64,000 nucleotides of DNA from Microplitis mediator. Lineage: Eukaryota > Arthropoda > Insecta > Hymenoptera > Braconidae. Each line of letters starts with the position of its first letter. The stretch's first letter is position 1. The translations under genes and the position numbers were made by a program. Positions 1-12,150 of the stretch are shown here, piece after piece. The notes under the pieces are model-generated. The model was given only the letters and a program-made list of their open reading frames with translations. It made no database searches and was not told the origin of the DNA. The stretch is taken from contig NC_079978.1 of NCBI RefSeq assembly GCF_029852145.1, positions 19,325,774 to 19,389,773 of the forward strand, read 5' to 3'.

Positions 1-90
1 TTCTCATCATAACTTACAAAAGTAAAGATTAAAATATAATAGAGATATAACAGAAACTTAAACAATGAAATCCTTGTATAAAATAATTTA

Positions 91-390
91 TTTTTATCAT
101 TCATGCAATATAAGTGCTATCTTGGCGCACGCTCTTTTGTTCGCCAAATAGCTGTTTGCCCATTCAACTGTTTCCACGACATTTGTGTGCGTTAAACGAT
201 TATCTGCGTGCGACAAGTAAATTTGAGTGCGACAAGTAAACTTGTCGCACTCAAATTTACTTCTTGTCGCATGCAGATTATCGTTTAACCCACAAAAATG
301 TCGCGGCAACAGTTGAATCAGCAAAAAGCTACTTGGAGAATAAAACAGCGAGCACTAAGATAGTACTTATATTGCATTAATGATAAAAAA
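91..390. repeat. Long palindromic repeat (MITE-like)
   Basis: Two arms of about 145 bp face each other around a 4-base loop (TAAA at 237-240). The perfect inner stem is GTGCGACAAG/CTTGTCGCAC, and the arms stay alignable outward to TTTTATCATT at 91-100 against AATGATAAAA at 378-387. The arms differ by scattered substitutions and small indels. It is probably a foldback MITE. No coding potential is supported. Confidence 0.75.
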
Positions 391-405
391 AACTGTGTTC
401 AATTC

Positions 406-502
406 GTGCGGTGTTGTCGATTACCCACTCGAGCGAATGAGCGCACTCACTTCGTTCGTGCGCTCAACTTCGCTCTCGTGGGCAATCGACAACTTACCGC
501 AC
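406..502. repeat. Short inverted repeat (hairpin)
   Basis: GTGCGGTGTTGTCGATT at 406-422 is answered by AATCGACAACTTACCGCAC at 484-502. An inner inverted pair, CGAGCGAATGAGCGCAC/GTGCGCTCAACTTCGCTC, makes most of the segment self-complementary. It sits next to the 91-390 palindrome and could be part of the same mobile unit. Confidence 0.6.
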
Positions 503-1325
503 TAGTTGTACAATATACTATTGTTCTACTGCAATCTGAAGGTAAGAGAGTTATAATTTTTTTACTTCAATAACTTCAGATCTACAGACTATGGATAGTA
601 GTTTCGAAATCTAGATTGACCACGCCGAGAACTAACCTAAAGTAATCGAAGACAATTAATTTGCGGCTGATCGTATTGTGTAATCTCATAGTCAGACAAT
701 GGACTATTGTTGTGAGGAAATGAATGGTACAATAAAATTATATTTTAGTATAATTTAGCGATAGTGAGTAAAACGTGTTTGTGATGTATGATGAGTTTAG
801 TTGTTAATGGCAATTGTTTGAAAGAAAAAGTTAAAAAATGAAATAAAACTATACATATATATAAAAATAAGAGGACGGAAATTGCAAAACGAAAGCAGTT
901 ATTGAAGTTGTGAAACAAGAAATAAAGTCCTGGAGGTATTGTCAACTCTCAACCCTTAACTAACAGTTGTTATACGTGCAGTGAATTGTACAAAACCTTG
1001 GATGCTTTCTAAATTTAACAATTGCGATGGTTCGCTAAAACCTCAAACTTAAAGGACCAGACATACTGCATTGCCTATATTATATATAGTCGTAGATTCT
1101 TTTGGGAAAATGCTCGGCTTATTCCCTGTAGACTTTTTCATCCTAGAAATACATAATCCACTGGGAGTCGAGAGACCTTTCGTGCTCACTTTATTTATAA
1201 CATTCTTTCAATCCTGATACTCACGAGTTTCAGAAGTTTAAGTCATCCGAGCATTACTTTGTAAGTTAAAATACGGCTGACATTTTTTGAATTGAAATAA
1301 AAAATGTGAATATGAAGCCTAATTA
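503..1325. other. No gene seen
   Basis: AT-rich sequence with only short ORFs without recognisable motifs. I see no repeat termini or RNA gene here. Confidence 0.5.
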
Positions 1326-1872
1326 CCCGGGTCGAAAAATTTGATCTGATTTTAGTCTAATTGGACTACTTGATCTGTTTTTGATCTTTTACAAAAATTT
1401 TAAGCTGTTTTTGATCTGTTGTTTTGAAAAATAATTGCGTTACGGGCAGACAAAACTAGATTAATTCTTGAACTTTAAAAAATTTTAGTTCTGAAAATTT
1501 GCAAGGACTAAACTAGATTAAATCATGGACTTGTAATATTTTTATTTATGGGCTATATTTATAAAGAATATATTAAGTTACAGAAGTGATTATGTTTTGT
1601 TTACTATTTATTTAGTGTCTTTTGTTTAAAAATGTCGACAGTTAATGAAAGTTTGACAGCTTTATGTTTTAGTTGTTTTGACTGAATATTTATAGTATTG
1701 AATAAAAGTAATAAAAGAACTCTTAAAATGTCAAGAAATTTTCCTTATTTACTGGATAAAATCGAAAATATTTTGGCATTAGAAACCATCAAAATTCTTG
1801 TGACATCTTATTACGGAAGCGCATTAGCATGTTTCAAATATCAAGACAATTAAAATAAATTTATGAATCTAT

Positions 1873-2593
1873 TGTTACGTCCGATTGATTTTTATAATTT
1901 TCAAAATAATTTATTTTTATTTATAAAATTTTTTAACATACAATGAGCCACGCGAATAGCAAAATACCTGCTAAGGGAAACCTTAGTGGGGAGAATAATG
2001 CGTGCGCCGACCAAAATGGAAAATATGGAGGGACCGATAAGAAATTTAGGGCCCAGAAACAAAAAAGAAACTCTCTCTCTTCTGGCTGCGATCATCGGAG
2101 TGTGCACAAGTTTTTTTTTATACAATGAAGAAAAAGAAAAGGAAAAGAGTTTGTTAAACGTGTATAAGTACTACATCATGGATTCGCACAGAGAAAACAG
2201 GTACAATTAAAATAACAAAATATAAATTCGAACACGTGTAGTTTAAAATTAAAATATTAAATGAAAGTTTGAAATGTTCAGTTCATTATATCAGAATTAC
2301 AAATTAGAAATTCGAGCATATGTAATTCAAAATTAAAATAGTAAATATAATTTTGAATCTTGTAAATCAGAGTCGGCTGACTAGCCACCTGTCTTTGGAT
2401 TTTAATCTCTAAACCTCAACATTTTTGTAATCGAGTTGTTAATATAGTGAAAGATTCAAATTAAATATCGTTTTATTAAATAAAATTAAACCTATCCTCC
2501 TTAATAAAAGATCTCTGGGTTTCCCGGTCTATAGGCTTCGGCTTGGATCAAATACCCACAAAATCATTAAATTTATGTCAATCCGACATAACA
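1873..2593. mobile_element. Solo LTR nested in the CCCGGGTC element
   Basis: The 721-bp insertion begins TGTTACGTCCGATTGA and ends TCAATCCGACATAACA. These are near-perfect inverted termini with TG...CA ends, flanked on both sides by CTAT. The related copy at 10.6 kb has the uninterrupted site (GAATCTATATTATT), so the insertion boundaries are direct. A 4-5 bp duplication and this terminus suggest a Gypsy- or BEL-type retrotransposon that recombined to a single LTR. The family is an inference. Confidence 0.75.
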
Positions 2594-2598
2594 CTATA

Positions 2599-2605
2599 TT
2601 ATTAC

Positions 2606-2644
<39 letters not shown>
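2599..2644. repeat. (ATT)n microsatellite
   Basis: An uninterrupted ATT run just right of the solo LTR, inside the CCCGGGTC element. The sister copy at 10.67 kb has a shorter run at the same place. Confidence 0.85.
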
Positions 2645-2650
<6 letters not shown>

Positions 2651-2972
2651 TTGTAAAAAGTCCTGTTTTTGATCTAAAAGCGATTAAAAACAGACTAAAA
2701 ATTATAGTAACTAAAGTCTGTTTTTGTCCTTAAAAACAATTGATCACAGACCATGAATTATAATAAAAAAGTCTGTTTTTAGTCTAAACGCGATTTAAAA
2801 CAGACTAAATATCATACGAAAATAAGTTTGATATTGGCCTAGATAAGGAATAGTACAGGCAAAAACAGATTAAATTCTTACATAAAATAAAGACGATTTA
2901 TAAACTTAAATTAAAAAAAAAATATTTGAATTTATCATTTATTTTAAAACAGATTCAATTTTTTGACCCGGG

Positions 2973-3565
2973 TACTTTCTTATCATGTCATCAATATGCA
3001 ATCATGAACAAAATAATTGTTTGCATAGTAAAATGTGCGTAATCGGAGGTGTTGAATTGTCGGGCATAGAGATATCTAGCAACTAATCAGATCATTGCTT
3101 AGTCAGCTGATAAAGAAAAAGCATCAGAAGATTTGAGAGAAAAAAAAAGTTGAAAGGAATTATTGAAGAGAAAGCATTTACTCGCAGATTTATCACTCGG
3201 ACTCATCAATCAAATATGTCACATGTCATTCTTAGAACATTTGCAAGTGAAGTTTGAACTCTGTAAATTCAAAAGACGTGTTCATATGTATCTGCGAGAA
3301 GAAGAATTAGTAATGACATCTAGAAATAGTTTGGTTCTCATACATAAATATTGCAACGTCGCTTAACGAAAAGTGTCAGAATAAACACCCGCTGTTTGTG
3401 ACACAAACGTACGCTTTATCTTGCTTAGGTGCCAGGTGATTTTTCAGCGAAAACCACGATAACTATTTAGCTAATACAAACTTTTACTCTAATATAATAG
3501 GTTCTAGCTCAGTTATAATTCAGGTTATTGTTTAGGATCATGGTTCCACCTGTTACTTAGTCACG
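2973..3565. other. No gene seen
   Basis: Unique-looking AT-rich sequence. The 67-codon frame at 3163-3366 starts at an alternative codon and shows no motif, so I do not call it. Confidence 0.45.
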
Positions 3566-4706
3566 ATTTTGCCCGTACTATTCCTTATCCAGGCTAATAT
3601 CAGACTCATTTTCGTATGATATTTAGTCTGTTTTAAATCGCGTTTAGACTAAAAACAGACTTTTTTATTATAATATTTAGTCTGTATTCAATTGTTTTTA
3701 AGGACAAATGCAGGACTTTTTATAAATATAAATAATAATAATAATCTAGATTTATTAATTTATTTTAATTTTCTTGGTATTTAAAACATGCTAATGCGCT
3801 TCCATAATAAGATGTCACACAGAGAAAATGTTGGCTCGAAACCTACCAATTTTTTTACAATGCTGTCGACTAAACTTGAAACAGGGAGTAAAGCATCCAA
3901 AAAATTATCGTGCTCTTACAAAAAATGATTATACTGTATCACATTACTTATTACGCGCGAGAAACTTATCGATGAGCTTCAATATCAATTACTTCCATAC
4001 ATCATAATAATTTTGATGCAGCATAATAATTTTTTATAAGAGCATAGTAATTTTTTGGATACTTTACTTTCTGTTTCAAGTTTGGTCGACAGCATAATAA
4101 AAATTGGTAGATTTCGAGCCAACATTTTTCTCCGTAGCACAAAAATTTTGATGTTTTCTTGTGCCAAAATATTTTCGATTTTATCCAGTAAATAAGAGAA
4201 AATTCTTGACATTTTAAGAGTTGTTTTATCACTTTTATTCAATGATATAAATATTCAATGAAGACAACTAAAAAATTAAGCTGTCAAATTTTCATTAACT
4301 GCCGACATTTTTAAACAAAAGATAGTAAATAAAACATAATCAATTCTGCAACTTAATATTTTTTCATAAATATTGCCCATAAATAAAAATTTTATAAGTC
4401 CATAATTTAATCTAGTTTTGTCCTTGTAAATTTTCAGAACTAAAATTTTTTAAAGTTCACGAATTAATCTAATTTAGTCTGCTCGTAACGCGTTTGTTTT
4501 TTAAAATAGCAGGTCGAAAACAGCTTAAAATTTCCACAAAAGATCAAAATCAGATCAAATAGTCCAATCAGACTAAAATCAGGTCAAATTTTTCAGTCCG
4601 GGTAGATCAAAAACAGATTAAAATTTTTATCGAAGTTCAATAACAGACCAAGTAGTCCAAATACAGTCAAGTTAGACTAAAATCAGATCAAATTTTTCGA
4701 CCCGGG
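3566..4706. mobile_element. CCCGGGTC-ended element, inverted and decayed
   Basis: This is an inverted relative of the 1326-2972 element. It ends with TTTTTCGACCCGGG at 4693-4706, and its left part matches the reverse complement of the other copies (GTACTATTCCTTATCC, GTCTGTTTTAAATCGCG). The left terminus is missing: similarity starts at about 3566 within TTGCCCGTAC. A second degenerate terminus (GTCCGGGTAGATC) lies near 4596. Short ORFs inside are not supported. Confidence 0.6.
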
Positions 4707-5534
4707 ATTCCTGTTGCAGAAACAGTTCTTTTTTTCCGTGTAAGGGAATTCAAATTATTCAATTCAAATTTCGAATCGAATAATATCCGATTTGATTTGA
4801 TTCGAATACGGTTCGCACGTCCCTATTACAGACACAAAATGAGTAAATCGATACAATATGTGAGTAAGTGAATATTTTACATGCGTTACTCAATTTGTAG
4901 GTGCTTTCATTAAAACGATCACTTTCGGACAATCTTGGCAGATATCCCTCAGTAGTTCAAGTCGGTCATAGGCCATAAATTATCATAACCCTAAGGCTAT
5001 CGGCGCTACCCTTTATACCTGGCTGCACACTACTATATGATATATTTGAATACACACACTCATTATCGCTGGTATTTCGATATATTGCAACAAGTTATCA
5101 AAGATTAATCAGAGCGAGAATAGTAGATAATGTAATTATTTCAGTGACAGGGAAATAGAATAGCGAGAGACTTCGGCTGACACGTCATTTCGTATAGAAA
5201 GTTTGTGCTTGAAGGCAGGGTAGAATTTCTGCGTCGGGTAGATCGAACTCTTGATGATTCTTGGCTTAAGTTTTATGTTCATATTGAGTATCGTTAATTC
5301 CGTGATAGTACAAAATAAATTAATTGCTTGCTCGTAAGTCGCATTGTGTGGAGTCATAATTACATATGTGATAATTTATTTCAATTAGAAGGGTACTTAT
5401 AAATCGATTCCAGTCAATTGATTGTGTTATAGGCAACGTAACAATTATTTATAGTGTAATTTGATGGATAACTCAGTGACGTTATCATGTGATAACCTGA
5501 TAACAAAGCAATCAAACTTACTCCCTTTTAATTT
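4707..5534. other. No gene seen
   Basis: AT-rich spacer. The short minus-strand frame at 5136-5357 has no recognisable features. Confidence 0.45.
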
Positions 5535-6363
5535 CCCGCATGGAAAAGCTATGTATTGTTAAAAATATATAAAAATATATATGGTGAATATGTGATAAAT
5601 ATATGGCGGCAAAAATATATATATTTATGAATATATGTTTTTTACATATATTGGATTATATATTTTTAATAATATATTTATTTTTATATAATGTTTTATA
5701 TTTCTCTATATATATTATCTCATATAACGCTCGATATATTTTTGTCATATATGGATGGTATATATGTAATTTATGAAGTATAATATAATAAAATTTATAT
5801 ATATTTTGACTCATATAATTAGTGATATATTGTCTGTATATAATTGATCATACATGGAAGAACTTATATGTTTAAATCTATGGTTTGCGGTATATTGAAG
5901 TTATATTTTTCCGATATATTGAAAATTATATTTTTCTCGATATATTGAAAATTATAGTCTTTATATACCTACATTTTTTGAGAAGCTGCTCGATAGCATA
6001 GAAATGAAAATTACAAACTAAAATGCATGGTTTTTATTATGTAACATACCATAGTACGAAAAATATGTATAGTACCATATATTTTGCAATATATTGGACG
6101 TTATATATTGCAATATACTGGAAAACTTGTATAAAAAATATACATCATACTGTATATTAATAAATATACTACTTTCAATACAATATATCAATATATAATA
6201 AAATATACCAAGATATATATGCTAAACATACATAAAAAATTTATCAATATCATATATTAATACGGCAAAAATATAAATATTTCATATATTGTGCAATATA
6301 TCACATTATAATATTCATATATTTTAAAGTATATTTTTCACATATAAAGTTTTTTCATGCGGG
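5535..6363. mobile_element. CCCGCATG-ended AT-rich element
   Basis: Starts CCCGCATGGAAAA and ends TTTTTTCATGCGGG, giving inverted termini of about 13 bp. The interior consists mostly of TATATA-type words and the recurring phrase GGCAAAAATATATA. It has no coding capacity. The same termini recur at 8224-9855, 12086-14343, 22863-23560, 24700-25686 and 48454-49125. Confidence 0.75.
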
Positions 6364-7285
6364 TTATCGAATAAAAATATTACCAGGGTCGAAAAATTTG
6401 ATCTGATTTTAGTCTGACTAGATTGTATTGGGGCTAATTGATCTGTCTTTAAATATCGATAAATTTATTTTATATATAAAACTCGATTTTTGTTGCAATT
6501 AATACAGTTTCAAAAAAAAAAATATTACAATTGTATGCAAGTCTCTGAATTGTAATGAACCTAAATTTCGAATTCACGGAAATTTAATTTAACGTCAAAT
6601 ATTAAATTTCTACAACTTTGATACTAATAACTCGAGAGTGTAAATTTGCTTTGATCCAATTACAGTTTAATTAATGAATTTCGTTTTATTTTATATGACT
6701 CATTTTCACAGTACTTGCTAAGAGATATTTTCAAAATCAATTTGATCTGAGAATATTAATTCACTTTTTGTACAACACTCAGATATTTTTAATCAACTTT
6801 ATTTTATTTATGTATCATGAAAAAAACGTCTAGTATTCGAGATTTCTTAACTTCCCGCAATAAAAATCAACGATTTTTGGAAAATTCGGAAGTTTTTGAG
6901 TTCAAAAACTCAAAAAAACAAAGGCAGTCAAGAGTTTTTTCGAAATCAAAAATTTATGTACAATAACGCTTTCGAGCTTGAGAAGCGCGAAAATATAGGA
7001 AAGTGTTGGTGCAACGGTTTTCCAGATTTTTTTTTTTTGATCGATAATCGTGAATAAAATTTGTGTCAATAGAATCTCTTGAAACATGAAGAGTCATTCA
7101 CATTAATCGATCATCTTATCCTTCAATGTCAATACTTTAATCTAATATGTCAATTGTCTGTCATCAGCAACCCCTCTAATGAAGTTTAATGTAAATTTAT
7201 CCAATATTTGAAATTGCTATCTATGTACTTGAAAATTATTTCAAAGTCAGAATATTATGACGTTTTTTTTTAGCTGCAGAGAAAA
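6364..7285. other. Fragmentary repeat ends, no gene
   Basis: At 6387-6440 there is a single left end of the CCCGGGTC family (CAGGGTCGAAAAATTTGATCTG) without a partner. At about 6850 a phrase AACTTCCCGCAATAAAAATC resembles the start of the element at 52466. Nothing else is identifiable. Confidence 0.4.
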
Positions 7286-8034
7286 TAGGGGAGGGTGGGG
7301 CAGAGCGGCCCCCCTAAGCCAATTATTATTTTTTTGCGGCTTTCAACCATATGATCACTCTACTTTTGACCTGTTTCGAACAAATTTATGGACATTTTGC
7401 CAAAATTCTGAAAAATTTTTTTTTTTTTTTGTGGGGCAGAGCGGCCCCCCTTCAAAAAGTGATAAAAAAAATTTTTTTTTTCGTTTTTTTTTTTTTTAAA
7501 TTGTTTTCATCATCAAGAATGTATTTCTTTCTCGACAACTATTTTTGGTTTTATATTACTCGAAAAAAATTTTTTTAAGTGTAATAAATCGTTCACTCTC
7601 GATTACCTTAATTACTAATTGTTATTTAATAAAAAAAAAAAATCAATTCTATAGTTTTACTTTATTTCAAAAATTTATCAACTAAAAAAAAAAATTTTTT
7701 ATAAATTTTTAGTAACCAAATTTGCCTCTTACATAGAGAAACGGCCGAAAAATATGAAAAAATAATTTTTTCGGAAGTTTCGGCTGGTCCATTTTGCCCC
7801 AGGTGTTATGCGTAGGGCTAGAAATGTGGAATTATAACAATTTTTTTTTAATTTGACGATAAAAATATGAAAAAATCACTTTTTCAAAATTTCGGGCTTG
7901 TCCATTTTGCCCCAAATGTCATGCGTAGGGGTAAAAATGCGCAAACATATCGGATTTATAGTAATTAGTCGAAAAAAAAAAATTTCTTTTTTGGTCAAAA
8001 TTTCAGGGGGGCCGCTCTGCCCCACCCTCCCCTA
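7286..8034. mobile_element. TAGGGGAG-ended element, copy 1
   Basis: The left end is TAGGGGAGGGTGGGGCAGAG and the right end is its near-perfect reverse complement. Inside, the phrase GTGGGGCAGAGCGGCCCCCC occurs again near 7432, and GTCCATTTTGCCCCA occurs twice in the right half. This gives a word-repeat structure rather than a gene. Apparent ORFs in this span are products of T-runs and the G/C words. Related copies are at 8302-9057 and 13472-14243. Confidence 0.8.
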
Positions 8035-8223
8035 TATGCTGTCAAAAAAGCTGTGTTCAAATGAACTCGTAGAGGGGTGTTACTCAGCGGTGTAATACAG
8101 CCGGTATTAAAATGGTGTACAGGCACATGCAGATAATTTTATACACGGAGAGAAGAGAATGGTAATGATTACCATTCTACATGGTAACCAGTCCTATTTT
8201 TTAAAGAATAGGAATCGATACTA

Positions 8224-9855
8224 CCCGCATGAAAAAAATGTATATCCCAAAATTATGCTGAATAATATAATACACTTTATATTATAATATTATTCTTTAT
8301 ATAGGGGTGGGTGGGGCAGAGCGGCCCCTCTGAAATTTTGACCAAAAAAAAAATTTTTTTTTTTCGACTAATTACTATAAATCCGATATGTTTGCGCATT
8401 TTTACCCCTACGCATGACATTTGGGGCAAAATGGACAAGCCCAAAATTTTGAAAAAGTGATTTTTTCATATTTTTATCATCAAATTAAAAAAAAAATGAT
8501 TATAATTCCACATTTCTAGCCCTACGCATAACACCTGGGGCAAAATGGACCAGCCGAAACTTCCGAAAAAATTATTTTTTCATATTTTTCGGCCGTTTCT
8601 TTATGTAAGAGGCAAATTTGGTCACTAAAAATTTATAAAAATTAGATTTTTTTTTTTTAGTTGATAAATTTTTGAAATAAAGTAAAATTATAGAATTGAT
8701 TTTTTTTTTTATTAAATAACAATTAGTAATTAAGGTAATCGAGAATGAACGATTTTTTACGCTTTAAAAAATTTTTTTCAAGTAATATAAAACCAAAAAT
8801 AGTTGTCAAGAGAAAGAAATACATTCTTAATGATGAAAACAATTTAAAAAAAAAAAAAAAACGAAAAAAAAAATTTTTTTTATCACTTTTTGAAGGGGGG
8901 CCGTTCTGCCCCACAAAAAAAAAAAAAATTTTTCAGAATTTTGGCAAAATGTCTATAAATTTGTTCGAAATAGGACTAAAGTAAAGTGATCTTATGGTTG
9001 AAAGCCACAAAAAATAATAATTGGCTTAGGGGGGCCGCTCTGCCCCACCCTCCCCTACAAAGTCTTATATATTAAAATAACAATTTTTTTGCCGTTTAAA
9101 TTATATAATTGTATATTTTCAAAATATACAAATATGATATATAATATTTTATGTTGGCATAAATTCAAGCTATATGAACTCCATATATTGAAAATTATAT
9201 TATAAACACATAAGTAATTTTATAATGTTAATATATAAGCTAATATATATTATCGACTTATAAAATTTTAAGTCTAAAAGGTTTATTCCAAGCTTATATC
9301 ATGTTTTAAACCTAAAAAAGTTTAATTCAGTTTTTTATAGTCAGAGTCGTAGGTTGACTTCCCCTGATTGAAACGCACACTTACATATGAACATCTATGG
9401 TCAGATCTACTCAATATGTACTGAGATATCTGTTCTTTCTTTATTAATCTGTACCTTTATTTTCTTTCCTGAGTTAAACTGATAAATTGAATGTTCATTT
9501 TGCCGATTAAAAAAATATTTATATTATATATTTTAAAGTATATTATTCAATTTATAATGCGATATGTTGGAAAAGTATAATGGAAATTATTTTTTTTTAT
9601 AACAGTTACTATACTTTAAAATATATGTCTCGATTATATTTCGTTATATTGGAATTTACAACCGGCAAATTATATTCTGAAAATATACAATGCTCTATAA
9701 TAAAACATATATTTTCTTTCATAGTTTATGTTATAAGAAAAAATATACTTTCAAATTCTATGAACATTATATTCAAACATACATAAATTTTTGTCGTTTT
9801 ATATAATTATATATTTTCGAATATAAAATGAAAATATACATTTTTTTCATGCGGG
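8224..9855. mobile_element. CCCGCATG-ended element with nested TAGGGG element
   Basis: Termini are CCCGCATGAAAAAAATG and TTTTTTTCATGCGGG. The interior is AT-rich with repeated TATATTGAA-like words and the phrase TTTTTTTGCCG. A second element (8302-9057) lies inside and splits it. There is no coding capacity. Confidence 0.75.
8302..9057. mobile_element. TAGGGG-ended element, copy 2 (inverted)
   Basis: Begins TAGGGGTGGGTGGGGCAGAG and ends GCCCCACCCTCCCCTA. It is the reverse-complement orientation of the element at 7286-8034 and similar along its length, with small differences in A/T-run lengths. It sits inside the CCCGCATG element, so it is the later arrival. Confidence 0.8.
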
Positions 9856-10023
9856 TGAACACAAAACTCATTTAAGGTGGAAAAATAATCGATGTTTTGT
9901 AATCGGCCAGCTACTGGGAAATTCCGGTCAATTACTGGTTCAAACTGGTGTTTTTACTTTACCTGCATTGTAAAGTGACTTTTTATAATAATTTAAATAA
10001 ATAACATCACATATCTGAAACTC

Positions 10024-11019
10024 CCCGGGTCAAAAAATTTGATCTGATTTCAGTCTAACTGGACGGTATTTGGACTACTTGGTCTGTTATTGAACTTCTA
10101 TTAAATTTTTAATCTGTTTTTGATCTACTCGGACCAAAAAATTTGATCTGATTTTAGTCTAATTGGACTACTTGATCTGTTTTTGATCTTTTATAAAAAT
10201 TTTAAGCTGTTTTTGATCTGTTGTTTTAAAAACCGATTGCGTTACGGGCAGGCAAAACTAGATTCATTCTTGAACTTTAAAAAATTTTAGTTCTGAAAAT
10301 TTGCAAGGACTAAACTAGATTAAATCATGGACTTGTAATATTTTTATTTGTGGGCAATATTTACAATAAATATATTAAGTTACAGAATTGATTATGTTTT
10401 GTTTACTATTTATTTAGTGTCTTTTGTTTAAAAATGTCGACAGTTAATGAAAGTTTGAAAGCTTTATGTTTTAGTTGTCTTGACTGAATATTTATAGTAT
10501 TGAATAAAAGTAATAAAAGAACTCTTAAAATGTCAAGAAATTTTCCTTATTTACTGGATAAAATCGAAAATATTTTGGCATTAGAAACCATCAAAATTCT
10601 TGTGACATCTTATTACGGAAGCGCATGAGCATGTTTCAAATATCAAGAAAATTAAAATAAATTTATGAATCTATATTATTATTATTATTAATTATATTTG
10701 TAGAAAGTCCTGTTTTTGATCTAAAAGCGATTCAAAACAGACCAAAAGTTATAGTACATAAAGTCTGTTTTTGTTCTTAAAAACAATTGAACACAGACCA
10801 TGAATTGTAATAAAAAAGTCTGTTTTTAGTCTAAACGCGAATTAAAATAGACTAAATATCATACGAAAATAAGTCTGATATTGGCCTGGATAAGGAATAG
10901 TACGGGCAAAAACAGATTAAATTCTTATACAAAATATATACGATTTATAAACTTAAATTCAATAAAAAATATTTGAATTTATCATTTATTTCAAAACAGA
11001 TCTAATTTTTTGACCCGGG
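10024..11019. mobile_element. CCCGGGTC-ended element, copy 2 (no LTR)
   Basis: Ends are CCCGGGTCAAAAAATTTGATC and TTTTTTGACCCGGG. A second, internal near-terminus (CTCGGACCAAAAAATTTGATC) at about 10128 suggests a duplicated left end. The body matches 1326-2972 closely and supplies the empty site for the solo LTR there. It is non-coding. Confidence 0.65.
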
Positions 11020-12085
11020 TCAACTATTTAAAGATAATATAAATTTTAGATTACCTTCTTTTACCCTATAGTACTTAATATACGATAAATTGAAAGGCTA
11101 AAAATACTTAATCAGTCAACCACTGGTACATTTACCCTCCCAGTTCTAGTAGAAATTTTCTTTTTTTTTTCTTTTCATGCCCTAATATTTTTTTTCGAAA
11201 TAATAACTGTCTGTAAAATTTTATGAAACTTTATAAATTTTAACCAGACCATTTTTGGTATAAAATTTTATGAAAAGATTTTTTAACGGGCGATTACCTT
11301 GACATCGGGTCGGTGCGGACTTACACCGATTTTCTTTAGTGTACAAAAAAAGTTTAAAAATTTTATTTAAAGTCGATATGATGACAAGTTGTGTCATTAT
11401 TGTGAAAACTAAAATAACTACAAACACCTATGTCATAAACTCGAAGAATCTCAAAAGTTAAGGGTAAGGAACAAAGTCAGTGAGAGGTTATCTTAATCGA
11501 GTTGATATGACACTGGGGAAAAATGGTCGCAACTTTATAGTTCTGTACTAGATAAGTCTCGAACCTCGAAGCCTTGACATCCTCTGGGGATATAAAAAAA
11601 AAAGTTAATCGTAAAAGACAATACCGTCAAATATTATGTATTAAAGAATAAAATTAAACATATAATTTTATTTTATCTTCTTTGTTACTATATATTATAT
11701 TTTTTGTTAATAAGTAAACCGAAGAATAAACTCTTGGAAAAATTATTAAAAGCTTTATCCTGTTTACCCGAGGCACTATACAACACTTCCTACTCAGTAT
11801 GCCAGCAAGCACAATAATATTAATGTTTTTTCTGGCAGTTTTTTTATTACTGTTGACATTTTTTTGCTTTGAGGATCTTATTGATTCAAAAATATTCAGC
11901 GCGTAAAATCAGACGTCTATTGTCCAAAATGAATTCTCTCTTAAGTCATGATTTCCATAAACTTTTTTAAATGCGTTCTTTGTGTCTTTATTCGATAAAA
12001 ACCCAACGACGGTCGTGTCCCCCCCTCCCCAAAAGAAACACAAGTTATTATAATTTTAAAGAGTCAGTATAAATACAAGTGCAGA
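11020..12085. other. No gene seen
   Basis: AT-rich sequence with a minus-strand 68-codon frame at 11221-11427 that shows no motif. No repeat ends are recognised. Confidence 0.45.
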
Positions 12086-12150
12086 CCCGCATGAAAATGC
12101 CATATATGATAAGTATATATGGAAAAATATATAATCAATATGGGACCATA

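Larger units (their letters stand above)
1326..2972. mobile_element. CCCGGGTC-ended element, copy 1
   Basis: The left end reads CCCGGGTCGAAAAATTTGATCTG. The right end, reverse-complemented, reads CCCGGGTCAAAAAATTGAATCTG, and both ends are flanked by TA. The interior repeats phrases such as GATCTGTTTTTGATCT, and the copy at 10024-11019 matches it closely apart from a solo LTR inserted here. I see no transposase, so it is a non-autonomous element. The superfamily is not assigned; a TA duplication would fit mariner/Tc1-type integration. Confidence 0.65.

Noticed and set aside
1901..2210. Overlapping ORFs on both strands
   Set aside because: They lie wholly inside the solo LTR and overlap one another in different frames; no gag or pol similarity.
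7257..8984. ORFs such as the Phe/Lys-rich frames in the TAGGGGAG elements
   Set aside because: T- and A-runs plus G/C words of MITEs; the same pseudo-ORFs recur in every copy on either strand.
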